The notes under the pieces: model-generated
What the model saw: only the letters and a program-made list of their open reading frames with translations
What the model was told of the DNA's origin: nothing
Database searches by the model: none
Source of the DNA: CBFGTV01 sp965652145
GTDB taxonomy: Bacteria > Bacillota > Clostridia > Peptostreptococcales > Natronincolaceae
Assembly (NCBI GenBank): GCA_965652145.1
Contig: CBFGTV010000059.1
Location: 1-20,694 of the forward strand
Length of the DNA: 20,694 nt
Reading direction: 5' to 3'
Shown: one piece after another, positions 7,719 to 15,480 of the stretch
Numbering within the stretch: position 1 is the stretch's first letter
Layout of the letters: every line of letters begins with the position of its first letter
Made by a program: the position numbers and the translations under genes

Positions 7719-7734
7719 TTGACCCCTTGGTCAA
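7719..7734. repeat. Short inverted repeat
   Basis: TTGACC (7719-7724) and GGTCAA (7729-7734) flank CCTT. It could be a small hairpin or a protein-binding site; nothing else was seen between it and the small ORF. Confidence 0.4.
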
Positions 7735-7740
7735 TATCTG

Positions 7741-7765
7741 ATATGGTTATATTAACCATATTTTT
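7741..7765 (+). promoter_or_regulatory. 21-bp palindrome: TetR operator candidate or terminator
   Basis: ATATGGTTA (7741-7749) and TAACCATAT (7753-7761) form a perfect 9-bp inverted repeat around TAT. Five T (7761-7765) follow, so transcription from the left could end here. A TATAAT at 7765-7770 touches its right edge, so it could equally be the operator of a promoter for the tetR-like gene 135 bp downstream. Between 7771 and 7880 I see only A/T-rich leader without a gene. Confidence 0.55.
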
Positions 7766-7895
7766 ATAATCTAGAGAAGTTCCTACTAATTAAAGAGGCT
7801 TTCTATATATAGATATCAACAAGGTCGTCCTATAAAGCTTCCAAAGATGACTGGTAATCAATGCAAGAGAAGGATAATCCGGGGGAGGAATAAAT

Positions 7896-8549
7896 TTGTA
7901 CGATACCTTTAATAAGTTAACACCCCAGCGAAAAAATGAAATTATTCAGATATGCATTGAAGAATTTGCTGCAAAGGGCTATCGAGGAGCCTCAACAAAT
8001 CATATTACTCAACGGGCAGGGATATCGAAGGGAATTCTATTTCATTACTTTGGTTCAAAAAAAAACCTATATCTCTATGTAGTCAATCATATTGCCACTC
8101 ATTTTATTCAAATGCTGGAAGAAAATATAAAGAGGGTGGATCAAGAGGATTTTTTTGAAAGGATCAAGGAAATTATTTTGATCAAGCTAAAAACCTTTCT
8201 ACCCTACCCTATTGAATATCGTCTGTTAATGAAGGCCTTTTCCGAGCCTCCCGGTGAATTGAAGAAGGAAAAGCAGGAGATGTATTTTCGTGTTTACCGC
8301 TCCTTGAATGTTCTCAATACTGCCTTTTATTCACGCCATATGGATCCTTCAAAGCTGAGAAGTAATATTAATATAGAGCATGCGGTGGAGCTAATCAATA
8401 TTATTTTTGACCAGCTTTTTCAAAAGTATTTAAAACGATATCGCGGCAAGCAAGGAATTTTGGAAGACAGTCAGCAGCTCATTCAGGATTTAGACTCCTA
8501 TATAGAGGTGCTTAAATATGGAGTATATTCAAGGGGGGAAGGCTATTGA
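7896..8549 (+). CDS. TetR-family transcriptional regulator
   Basis: 217 residues. The N-terminal DNA-binding domain is typical: R-K-N-E-I-I-Q-I-C-I-E-E-F-A at residues 11-24, Y-R-G-A-S-T-N-H-I-T, then A-G-I-S-K-G-I-L-F-H-Y-F-G-S-K-K-N-L-Y, the classic TetR recognition helix. The C-terminal helical domain should bind a ligand not predictable from sequence. The start is TTG 7896, with GGGGGAGGA 6 bp upstream and no better candidate. Its stop overlaps the TTG start of the Nudix gene by 4 bp (TTGA), so the two are co-transcribed and probably translationally coupled. The palindrome at 7741 is a plausible operator. Confidence 0.93.
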   Translation: MYDTFNKLTPQRKNEIIQICIEEFAAKGYRGASTNHITQRAGISKGILFHYFGSKKNLYLYVVNHIATHFIQMLEENIKRVDQEDFFERIKEIILIKLKTFLPYPIEYRLLMKAFSEPPGELKKEKQEMYFRVYRSLNVLNTAFYSRHMDPSKLRSNINIEHAVELINIIFDQLFQKYLKRYRGKQGILEDSQQLIQDLDSYIEVLKYGVYSRGEGY

Positions 8550-8968
8550 AGACAGTCTTAACGGATTGTACCGGTGTGGCTGTTATTAGCGGCCAAAAGG
8601 TACTATTGGGCCTTCGGGCCGATGGGCAGGGCTGGGGACTGGCTGGAGGAAAGCGAGAGGCTAATGAAACCATGGAGGAATGTGCCCAAAGGGAGCTTTT
8701 TGAGGAATTTGGCTTAAGGGCAAGACATCTTACACGATTGGGCACCGTCGAGGCACCTGTTCGTATCAAAGGAAAGCCTGCCCTGGTAGGGCCTTCGATC
8801 TATAGCTGTGAGAGCTTTATAGGAGAAGTAAGGATTGAACCGAGGGAAATAATTGAATTTGGTTGGTTCACCATTGATGAAGCCCTTCTCTTAAGCCCTA
8901 TATTCCCACCGAGTCGAGAGGGGCTAAAGCTACTGCTAGAAAAACTGCCCCATCTCAATAAACAATAA
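8546..8968 (+). CDS. Nudix hydrolase
   Basis: A small 140-residue Nudix enzyme that hydrolyses a nucleoside diphosphate linked to another moiety, in the cytoplasm with Mg2+ or Mn2+. The Nudix box is perfect at residues 35-57: G-K-R-E-A-N-E, seven residues, then R-E-L-F-E-E-F-G-L, matching Gx5Ex7REUxEExGU. The preceding strand G-W-G-L-A-G-G is also typical. The start is TTG 8546, within the TetR stop overlap, with AAGGGGGG 8-10 bp upstream; this gives the expected N-terminal strand. The substrate cannot be assigned; 8-oxo-dGTP, ADP-ribose or another nucleotide are all possible. Coupling to the TetR gene suggests that regulator controls it. Confidence 0.93.
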   Translation: MKTVLTDCTGVAVISGQKVLLGLRADGQGWGLAGGKREANETMEECAQRELFEEFGLRARHLTRLGTVEAPVRIKGKPALVGPSIYSCESFIGEVRIEPREIIEFGWFTIDEALLLSPIFPPSREGLKLLLEKLPHLNKQ

Positions 8969-9006
8969 GGCCAGGTCTGGCAATCCAATGCCAGGCATGG
9001 CCTTTT
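8967..9006. terminator. Bidirectional terminator between Nudix and VanZ genes
   Basis: AAGGCCA (8967-8973) pairs with TGGCCTT (8998-9004), and TGGCA with TGCCA inside, separated by an internal loop. It lies between convergent genes and overlaps the Nudix stop. T runs are short on both sides. Confidence 0.6.
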
Positions 9007-9011
9007 AAATT

Positions 9012-9575
9012 TTAATCCTTGGTAGAGGATACTTTTGTTCCTTGAGGCAATCCCCAGCGGGTAATCAGGAAAGAAAGCCCTATAAAGAAAACCGCTATGA
9101 CCACACCAACCATATCAATCAATACATCGATCCGACTGCCGTGTCGGCCAGGAACAAAGGTTTGACGATATTCATCAATCACCGCCAGAAGGCTTCCACC
9201 AGCGGCAGCCAGAAGTACTGCTCGATAAGAGCGATTGACATATTGATGAAGCAGTAAAAAAAGAGAAACAGTGACCATGAAAAAAATAAATACATGGGCC
9301 AGCTTTCTTAAAATAAATTCAATAATAACCGGGTTGGCCCTGGCATAGCGATAAAAGTCCTGGCTGATGGTTTCCAGGGGTCTTAATTCATTGGTATGCA
9401 TAGGCAGTCTTTGGGCAATCCATTGGGACAGACGGGTAATTGATAAATCATAGCTCCTTAATAAATGATTAATCTGTCTGACCAAGGGAAGCACCCGAAG
9501 CCCGGGAATAGACGAAAGAAAAAAGAGTAAGCCCACCACTAATATAATAATCATCCAAGCATGTTTCTTCTTCAT
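9012..9575 (-). CDS. VanZ-family membrane protein
   Basis: 187 residues with an N-terminal helix (8-24) and three further hydrophobic segments. Family marks are F-L-S-S-I-P-G after helix 1, R-K-L-A-H-V-F-I-F-F at the second helix, and D-E-Y-R-Q-T-F-V-P-G-R-H-G-S before D-V-L-I-D-M-V-G, the signature block of VanZ-like proteins. VanZ itself gives low-level teicoplanin resistance; most chromosomal homologues have no defined role, although membrane or lipid-related functions are suspected. The ATG (complement of 9573-9575) is preceded by AGGAAGGA (9585-9592). The gene has its own promoter and stands alone. Confidence 0.9.
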   Translation of the reverse strand: MKKKHAWMIIILVVGLLFFLSSIPGLRVLPLVRQINHLLRSYDLSITRLSQWIAQRLPMHTNELRPLETISQDFYRYARANPVIIEFILRKLAHVFIFFMVTVSLFLLLHQYVNRSYRAVLLAAAGGSLLAVIDEYRQTFVPGRHGSRIDVLIDMVGVVIAVFFIGLSFLITRWGLPQGTKVSSTKD

Positions 9576-9619
9576 TGGCTCATGTCCTTCCTAGTGTGCA
9601 GAATAAGTTTCTATTTCCT

Positions 9620-9649
9620 ATTATACCCTTACGTAAAAAAATTAGTAAA
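9620..9649 (-). promoter_or_regulatory. Probable promoter of vanZ-like gene
   Basis: On the minus strand TATAAT (9620-9625) lies 18 bp from TTTACT (9644-9649), 45 bp before the start codon. The -35 is weak. Confidence 0.5.
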
Positions 9650-9766
9650 TGAGGACATGTTTTTTTATACCAAGATAGCTGATGGTGGCGGGCCATGGTA
9701 AAATAAAAGGGTATAGATAGTGATACTACTATTAAAAATTAAAGGAAGATACAGGGGGGATACCCA

Positions 9767-10933
9767 TTGAAAATATTTCATACCAGTGATTGGCATATTG
9801 GCAAGCTGGTTCATCAGATTCATATGACAAAGGATCAGCGGGAAATATTGGCTCAATTCATTGCATTAGTAGAGGCGGAAAGGCCCGATGCCATTGTAAT
9901 CGCAGGAGACCTCTATGATCGATCGGTACCGCCGGTTGAGGCAGTCGAGCTTTTAGACGAAGTTTTTTCCAAGCTGCTGTTGGATTTAAATACACCTGTT
10001 CTAGCTATTGCCGGTAACCACGATAGTCCCGACCGGTTATCCTTTGGCAATAGGTTACTGGAAAATAAGGGCCTCTACATATCAGGGAAGCTGACAGCCA
10101 ACCCAAGGCCCATTACGCTTCAAGATCAATTCGGCCCAGTTAATTTTTACCTTGTTCCCTATGCCGACCCTGCAACGGTCAGGTCGGTATTGGGGATAAC
10201 GGAAATCCAAAACCACGACGAGGCCATGGAAGCCATTATTAAACAAATAAAAGGACAAATTAACTACCAGGAACGGAATATACTGGTGACCCATGGGTTT
10301 GTCATAGGTGGATCAGACCCCGAAATCAGTGAGTCTGAAAGGCCCCTTTCGGTAGGGGGAAGTGAATATATCCAGGTAAAGCACTTTGAAGATTTCCATT
10401 ATACGGCCCTGGGGCACCTTCATAGTCCCCAAAAAGTGCAGTATGACCACGTTCGTTATGGCGGCTCCCTGATGAAGTATTCCTTTTCCGAGGTACATCA
10501 AAGAAAAACCATCACAGTGGTGGAGCTGGATGAAAAGGGGCTTGTGTTTGTTAAAGAAAGAAGCCTGAAGCCCCCTCGGGATATGAGAAGAATACAGGGG
10601 AAGATTAAGGATTTACTGGACCCTCAGGTCTATTCCGATACCAATATAGACGATTACCTGATGGTTACCCTGACCGACGAAGGAGAACTTTTAGATGCTA
10701 TTGGAAAGCTACGGGCAGTTTATCCTAATCTGTTAAGACTAGAAAGAAGCGCCTACCAATATAAGGGCAAGGGCGGCAGCATTTCAGCCGGCAAAGATCA
10801 TCAACAAAGGTCCAAGCTGGCCCTGTTTAATGAATTTTATGGGGCTGTAACGGGTCAAGCTTTAACAGCTGAGCAAAGTCAAATATTAGGTGAAGTACTG
10901 GAAGAAATGGCAGCAGAAGAGAGGAAGTGTTAG
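9767..10933 (+). CDS. sbcD: Exonuclease SbcD, Mre11-type nuclease subunit
   Basis: Nuclease subunit of the SbcCD complex, which opens hairpins and trims blocked DNA ends; 388 residues, normal length. The metallophosphoesterase motifs are in order: D-W-H-I-G (residues 8-12), G-D-L-Y-D-R (about 48-53), G-N-H-D-S-P-D-R (about 83-90), V-T-H-G-F, and G-H-L-H-S-P. The start is TTG 9767 with AGGGGGGAT 7-8 bp upstream; translation M-K-I-F-H-T-S-D-W-H-I-G matches the usual N-terminus of the family, so the TTG is well supported. The stop is one base before the sbcC start, so the two form a tightly linked operon. No convincing promoter was identified in the 190 bp shared with the divergent vanZ-like gene. 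Confidence 0.97.
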   Translation: MKIFHTSDWHIGKLVHQIHMTKDQREILAQFIALVEAERPDAIVIAGDLYDRSVPPVEAVELLDEVFSKLLLDLNTPVLAIAGNHDSPDRLSFGNRLLENKGLYISGKLTANPRPITLQDQFGPVNFYLVPYADPATVRSVLGITEIQNHDEAMEAIIKQIKGQINYQERNILVTHGFVIGGSDPEISESERPLSVGGSEYIQVKHFEDFHYTALGHLHSPQKVQYDHVRYGGSLMKYSFSEVHQRKTITVVELDEKGLVFVKERSLKPPRDMRRIQGKIKDLLDPQVYSDTNIDDYLMVTLTDEGELLDAIGKLRAVYPNLLRLERSAYQYKGKGGSISAGKDHQQRSKLALFNEFYGAVTGQALTAEQSQILGEVLEEMAAEERKC

Positions 10934-10934
10934 C

Positions 10935-13900
10935 ATGAAGCCATTAAGGCTAATCCTGGGGGCCTTTGGCCCCTATCCGGAGGAGGAGGTAATTGATTTT
11001 ACCAGACTTGGGGAGCATCGTATTTTTTTAGTGACAGGCCCCACCGGAGCAGGAAAAACCACTATCTTTGATGGTATTGCCTATGCCATCTATGGAGAAG
11101 CCAGTGGTCAGGAACGGGATGGTGAAAGCCTGAGAAGCCAATTTGCCGACCTCCGCTCCCTAACCAGGGTAGAGCTTGAATTTGAGCTTAGGGGAACCAA
11201 TTACCATATTAAGCGAATTCCCCGGCAGGAAAAGGCCAAAAGCAGGGGAGCCGGAACGACTTTACAAAATCCAGAAGCAGAGCTGATCATTGGTAAGGGC
11301 CCCGAGGCCAGGGTAATTTCAGGGATTAATCCAGTAAAAGAGAAAATACAAGAGATCATGGGAATAAGCTGTGAGCAATTCAGACAGATCATGATGCTTC
11401 CCCAGGGAGAATTTCGAAGGCTCCTGACATCCGACAGTCGGGAACGAGAAAAGATTTTACAGCGAATATTTGGTACAGAAAAATACAAGGAGCTGGAACG
11501 CAGGCTGACAGAAAAGGCAAAGGCCATGAAGGGTGAAATTCAATACCTATTGATGAAGCGCCATGATCAAATTAAACAAATACAATATGAGCCGGGGTCT
11601 GAGCTGGCAGTCCTGGCGGAGGCCAGGGATATTAATATTCATGGCCTATTGGATGAATTAGAAAGAACCATCCAACAGGATGAGGAAAGAATCAAAGAAT
11701 TTTCTCTGAAAATACAGGAACACGACAGTACCCTTAAGACACTGCAAAGGGAAATGATTCAGGGGGAGGTTAACAACAAAAGGCTAAAGGAGCGAGATCA
11801 GCTTTCAATCATGATTGAGCAGCATCAAGAGAAGGAACCCTATATTAAGGAGCAGGAGAAGATACTGCAAGCTGGTCAAAGGGCAGCAATGATTATCCCG
11901 ATAGAAGAAAACTACCTTCAGCGGCAAGCCGAAATAAATAAAAGAAAAGCCCAGCATGAAGGCATTTTACATAGGCTTACGAAGGCCCAGGAGCAATTAG
12001 ATGGTGCTTTAAATCATTATCAAGCTGAAAGGGAAAAGGAGCCGGTCCTTGAAAAAATAAACCAGGAGCTTACCAGGCTAAAGGGGTTTTTAGAGAAGGT
12101 AGAAAGATTAAGCAGCCTGGAAGATTCCTGTATACAATTGGATAAAAGCCTTAAGGAGGCAGAGGAAGGCCTTGAAGGAAACCGGAAGGCCCTTAAGAAT
12201 CAGCGGGAAGAGGAAATGAAGATCGTAGAACAGGTGGAAGGGCTACAGGCCGACCTGGTGAAACACGCAGAGCTGATGGGCAGGCTGGAAAAGGCCCAGG
12301 AGCTTTGTTTAAGACTTAAGCAATTGGATAATGACAACAGTCTCCTTAATGACTATGCTATACAATACAAAAGACTAAAGTCTGACTATGAAAAGCTCCA
12401 AAATAAATATCATGAATCTAAAAAACAGCAGGATGAACTGCATGAAGCCTGGTATCTGGGGCAAGCCGGCCTTTTGGCTGACACCCTTAAAGCAGGAAGC
12501 CCCTGCCCCGTTTGTGGTTCCACCCATCACCCCCATCCAGCAGAGTCGGCAACGGGGGTTCCCACAGAGATACAATTGCGGGAGGTAAAGGAGCAAATTC
12601 AGGAGCTGGAGCTTCAATTAAGAAAAAAGCAAAATGAATTCATGAACCTGGAGGCCGATGGAATTGCCCAGAAAAAACTGGTGAAAAAGGAAAAGGAAGA
12701 GCTAAGCAGGGTACTATCTGTTGACATTGATGAGTTAAAGCAGGCTCAAATGAGGGAATGGATAAACAAGCAGCTGAATATGGCAGATCACGAAAGAGAA
12801 ATACTGGAACGGGAAGCCCTTAGAATAAAGCAGCAAAAAGCCCGACAGGCTCCTTCAGAGGCCAGGCTCAAACAGATTAGAGATGGTATCAGAGCCTTAG
12901 AAAAGGCGTTGGAGGAACAGCAGACCCACTACACAGCGTTATTGGGACAGGTTCAGAGCCAGAGGGCCCTGATTGCGGCTTTAAAACAAGAGATACCAGA
13001 AACCATCAGAAGTAAAAAAAGCCTTGATCAGGCCATTTCAGACTACGAGGCAACCTACCTGGCAGGTACAAGGGCCCTGAAGGAGGCTGAAGAGAAATAT
13101 CAAAATGCCCGACTTATTATGGAAAAGGAAGGGGCCCTGCTTAAGGAGAGTCAAAGTAACCTGGAGGAGGCCAGCCGTCAGGAGCGTCTTTCCCTTGAAA
13201 AATTACAGCAAGCCATAGCCCAGGGGGGGTTTGAAAATATCAGCCATTATCAGGAGGCTAAATTGCCCCAAGAGAAGCAAGGTGCCCTGGAGGAAGGGGT
13301 AAGGAACTTCTATGAAACGTTAAAATCTTTGGAAGACCGATACCAAGAAGCGGTTTTGGCCACAGCGGGAATAAAAATCATAGATCTTGGAGCATTAATC
13401 CAACAGGAACAGCAGATTAAGGAGCAAAGAAGCCGAATCCTTCAGGCAGAAACGGCCCTTCGGGGCAGGGTTGAAAAAAATATTACGGTACTGAAGGGCG
13501 TTGTTGGGGATACTGAGGAAATTGCCCAGCGGGAAGAGACCTATCGAACCCTGGGACATCTGGCAGAGGTGGCCAGGGGGAATAATAAGGAAGGGATGAC
13601 CTTTGAACGATATGTTCTGGCAGCCTTTTTAGACCAAATTGTACAGGCGGCCAATGAACGGCTTCTTAAAATGACAGACAGGCGCTACAGCCTGGCCAGA
13701 ACCGATGAGCGGGCTCGAAGTAACGCCCAGGGGGGACTGGAACTGGAGGTATTTGACTATTATACCGGTAAGGCCCGGCATGTTAAGACCCTTTCAGGGG
13801 GGGAAGGCTTTAAGGCGTCCCTGGCTCTGGCTCTGGGATTGGCAGATGTAGTACAATCCTATGCCGGTGGAATCAGCCTTGATACCATTTTTATTGATGA

Positions 13901-14084
13901 GGGCTTTGGTACGCTGGATCCCGAGTCTCTTGATAATGCCATTGAAGCCCTGATGGAATTACGGCAGCAAGGGCGTCTGGTAGGAATTATTTCCCATGTG
14001 CCTGAGCTAAAGGAGCGAATCGAGGCAAAGCTTGAAATTATACCGGGGCATAGGGGAAGTAAGACATTATTTAAGATTGGTTAA
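10935..14084 (+). CDS. sbcC: Exonuclease SbcC, Rad50-type ATPase subunit
   Basis: SMC-like ATPase partner of SbcD, 1049 residues, typical length. Walker A is GPTGAGKTT at residues 35-43. Two long coiled-coil arms (about 180-500 and 550-880) flank the zinc hook C-P-V-C at 524-527, almost exactly mid-protein. The ABC signature L-S-G-G-E-G is at 953-958, Walker B ends in D988-E989, followed by the D-loop L-D-P-E-S-L-D and the switch histidine in I-S-H-V-P-E. All ATPase parts are intact. The frame is open 45 bp upstream, but ATG 10935 gives the canonical N-terminus M-K-P-L-R-L and has AGAGGAAG upstream; the longer version would overlap sbcD. No terminator hairpin was found right after the stop. 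Confidence 0.97.
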   Translation: MKPLRLILGAFGPYPEEEVIDFTRLGEHRIFLVTGPTGAGKTTIFDGIAYAIYGEASGQERDGESLRSQFADLRSLTRVELEFELRGTNYHIKRIPRQEKAKSRGAGTTLQNPEAELIIGKGPEARVISGINPVKEKIQEIMGISCEQFRQIMMLPQGEFRRLLTSDSREREKILQRIFGTEKYKELERRLTEKAKAMKGEIQYLLMKRHDQIKQIQYEPGSELAVLAEARDINIHGLLDELERTIQQDEERIKEFSLKIQEHDSTLKTLQREMIQGEVNNKRLKERDQLSIMIEQHQEKEPYIKEQEKILQAGQRAAMIIPIEENYLQRQAEINKRKAQHEGILHRLTKAQEQLDGALNHYQAEREKEPVLEKINQELTRLKGFLEKVERLSSLEDSCIQLDKSLKEAEEGLEGNRKALKNQREEEMKIVEQVEGLQADLVKHAELMGRLEKAQELCLRLKQLDNDNSLLNDYAIQYKRLKSDYEKLQNKYHESKKQQDELHEAWYLGQAGLLADTLKAGSPCPVCGSTHHPHPAESATGVPTEIQLREVKEQIQELELQLRKKQNEFMNLEADGIAQKKLVKKEKEELSRVLSVDIDELKQAQMREWINKQLNMADHEREILEREALRIKQQKARQAPSEARLKQIRDGIRALEKALEEQQTHYTALLGQVQSQRALIAALKQEIPETIRSKKSLDQAISDYEATYLAGTRALKEAEEKYQNARLIMEKEGALLKESQSNLEEASRQERLSLEKLQQAIAQGGFENISHYQEAKLPQEKQGALEEGVRNFYETLKSLEDRYQEAVLATAGIKIIDLGALIQQEQQIKEQRSRILQAETALRGRVEKNITVLKGVVGDTEEIAQREETYRTLGHLAEVARGNNKEGMTFERYVLAAFLDQIVQAANERLLKMTDRRYSLARTDERARSNAQGGLELEVFDYYTGKARHVKTLSGGEGFKASLALALGLADVVQSYAGGISLDTIFIDEGFGTLDPESLDNAIEALMELRQQGRLVGIISHVPELKERIEAKLEIIPGHRGSKTLFKIG

Positions 14085-14109
14085 AGCATTGTAGCCTTCG
14101 AAATGAAAA

Positions 14110-14142
14110 TTGTATTTATATTGTATCTATTTTGTATCTATA
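14110..14142 (+). repeat. Three 11-bp direct repeats in helical phase
   Basis: TTGTATTTATA (14110), TTGTATCTATT (14121) and TTGTATCTATA (14132) are consecutive copies with exactly 11-bp periodicity, immediately upstream of and overlapping the promoter of the aminotransferase gene. Confidence 0.75.
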
Positions 14143-14149
14143 ATATAAT
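14121..14149 (+). promoter_or_regulatory. Promoter of aminotransferase gene
   Basis: TTGTAT (14121-14126) and TATAAT (14144-14149) are separated by 17 bp. A second TATAAT overlaps at 14139-14144. The predicted leader is about 55 nt and contains an imperfect inverted repeat (14154-14164 with 14174-14184). Confidence 0.7.
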
Positions 14150-14209
14150 GAATTTAAGGCATACTTTACCAATTGTATGGCCTAAACCTAACTGAAGGAA
14201 GTGGTACAA

Positions 14210-15355
14210 TTGCGTAAAAAATTAGTCATGACCCCTGGTCCCACAGAGATCCATGAAAGTGTTAGAAGGGCCCTTTCAAGGTCCATTACCAATCCTGATC
14301 TCGATGAAGACTTCTTTGAATTTTATAATGAAACCTGTCAAAGGCTTAAGCAAATAGTAAAAACAAAAAATGATGTACTTATTCTGAATGGTGAGGGCAT
14401 TTTAGGATTAGAGGCTGCCTGTGCCTCCCTGATAGAGCCCGGGGATCGGGTGCTTTGCCTGGATAACGGGATATTTGGCCATGGCTTTCAAGACTTTGTC
14501 AAGCTCTATGGTGGCGAAGCGGTAACATTAAAATTTGATTACCGGCGGGGAATAGACCCGGAACAATTGGCAAACTTTCTGGAAAAAGATCATCAGTTTA
14601 AATTGGCTACCCTGATTCATTGTGAGACTCCGTCGGGAATTACCAATTCCATTGAAGCCCTTTGCCCTCTTATAAAGTCCTATGGCATCATCACAGTGGT
14701 TGATTCAGTCTCCGCCGTAGGAGGAGAACCCTTACAAACTGATGATTGGAAAATTGACGTCCTTTTAGGTGGGTCTCAAAAATGTCTTTCAGCCCCTCCG
14801 GGATTAACCTTTTTAAGCATTAGCCAGGAGGCCTGGGACAAAATACAGAGTAGAAAGACACCCATTCAGGGCTATTATGTCAATTTAGCCCATTGGGCTA
14901 ATTGGTATGAAAATAAATGGTTTCCCTATACGCAACCCATTTCAGAGCTATATGGCCTGAGGGCTGCTATAGATCGCTGGCTGCGGGACCCAAACCCCAT
15001 TGGTCGCCATGAAGGCTTGGCTCGGTCAGTCAGACAGGCTTTTTGGCGGGCAGAATTCACCCTGTATCCCCTGGACAGTTTTTCCAATACCGTTACTACA
15101 GTAATGCTGCCCCAGGAAATCAGCTTTAAAAGCCTTTATCAAGAAATGAATCAGGACCATGGCATTTTGATTGGGGGTGCCCTGGGTTATTTAAAGGATC
15201 AAGTCTTTAGAATCGGCCATATGGGTGAAAATTGCCATGAAGATAAGCTATACATAACCTTGAAGGCATTAGACCAGGTTTTGAGAAAACGTGGTGCAGC
15301 GCCGGCAGGAAAGCTTCATCATTACTTAATTCAGGCAATAGATGAAATTTATTAA
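14210..15355 (+). CDS. Class V aminotransferase (alanine/serine-glyoxylate type)
   Basis: PLP-dependent aminotransferase of fold type I, class V, 381 residues. The N-terminus V-M-T-P-G-P-T is the family signature; the PLP-contacting region has N-G-E-G-I-L-G-L-E, the aspartate is in V-V-D-S-V-S-A-V-G-G, and the Schiff-base lysine is K191 in G-G-S-Q-K-C-L-S-A-P-P-G. Closest known types are alanine-glyoxylate, serine-glyoxylate/pyruvate and ureidoglycine-glyoxylate aminotransferases; the exact amino donor cannot be told. The frame starts at GTG 14201, but TTG 14210 is preferred: AAGGAAG is 8 bp before it, and the GTG would lie within or against that site. It is monocistronic, with its own promoter and terminator. 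Confidence 0.9.
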   Translation: MRKKLVMTPGPTEIHESVRRALSRSITNPDLDEDFFEFYNETCQRLKQIVKTKNDVLILNGEGILGLEAACASLIEPGDRVLCLDNGIFGHGFQDFVKLYGGEAVTLKFDYRRGIDPEQLANFLEKDHQFKLATLIHCETPSGITNSIEALCPLIKSYGIITVVDSVSAVGGEPLQTDDWKIDVLLGGSQKCLSAPPGLTFLSISQEAWDKIQSRKTPIQGYYVNLAHWANWYENKWFPYTQPISELYGLRAAIDRWLRDPNPIGRHEGLARSVRQAFWRAEFTLYPLDSFSNTVTTVMLPQEISFKSLYQEMNQDHGILIGGALGYLKDQVFRIGHMGENCHEDKLYITLKALDQVLRKRGAAPAGKLHHYLIQAIDEIY

Positions 15356-15363
15356 TACTTTCT

Positions 15364-15406
15364 AAGACCGGCTAACTCTGTTAAAATCAGGGTAGCTGGT
15401 CTTTTT
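15364..15406 (+). terminator. Rho-independent terminator after aminotransferase gene
   Basis: An 11-bp stem with one G-T pair (AAGACCGGCTA at 15364-15374, TAGCTGGTCTT at 15393-15403) is followed by TTTTT. Confidence 0.88.
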
Positions 15407-15426
15407 AAAAATATGATTATATTTTT

Positions 15427-15453
15427 TGCAGGGTTTTTTTTCGTTGGTTCGTC
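15427..15453 (+). promoter_or_regulatory. Candidate ECF-type autoregulated promoter
   Basis: TGCAGG followed by a T tract (15427-15441) and CGTC (15450-15453) at a 17-bp spacing resembles ECF promoters (GC-rich -35, T-rich spacer, CGTC -10). It ends 27 bp before the sigma gene start. No well-spaced sigma-A promoter was found here. Inference only. Confidence 0.4.
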
Positions 15454-15480
15454 TATATTATGTCAGAAGGGAGGGGAGCC

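Noticed and set aside
10890..10934. Earlier start for SbcC
   Set aside because: It overlaps sbcD and displaces the canonical M-K-P-L-R-L N-terminus.
11201..11527. 108-codon antisense frame inside sbcC, and other antisense frames such as 3064-3381 and 5136-5405
   Set aside because: They lie opposite well-identified genes, have no ribosome site or family resemblance, and read as complements of conserved motifs.
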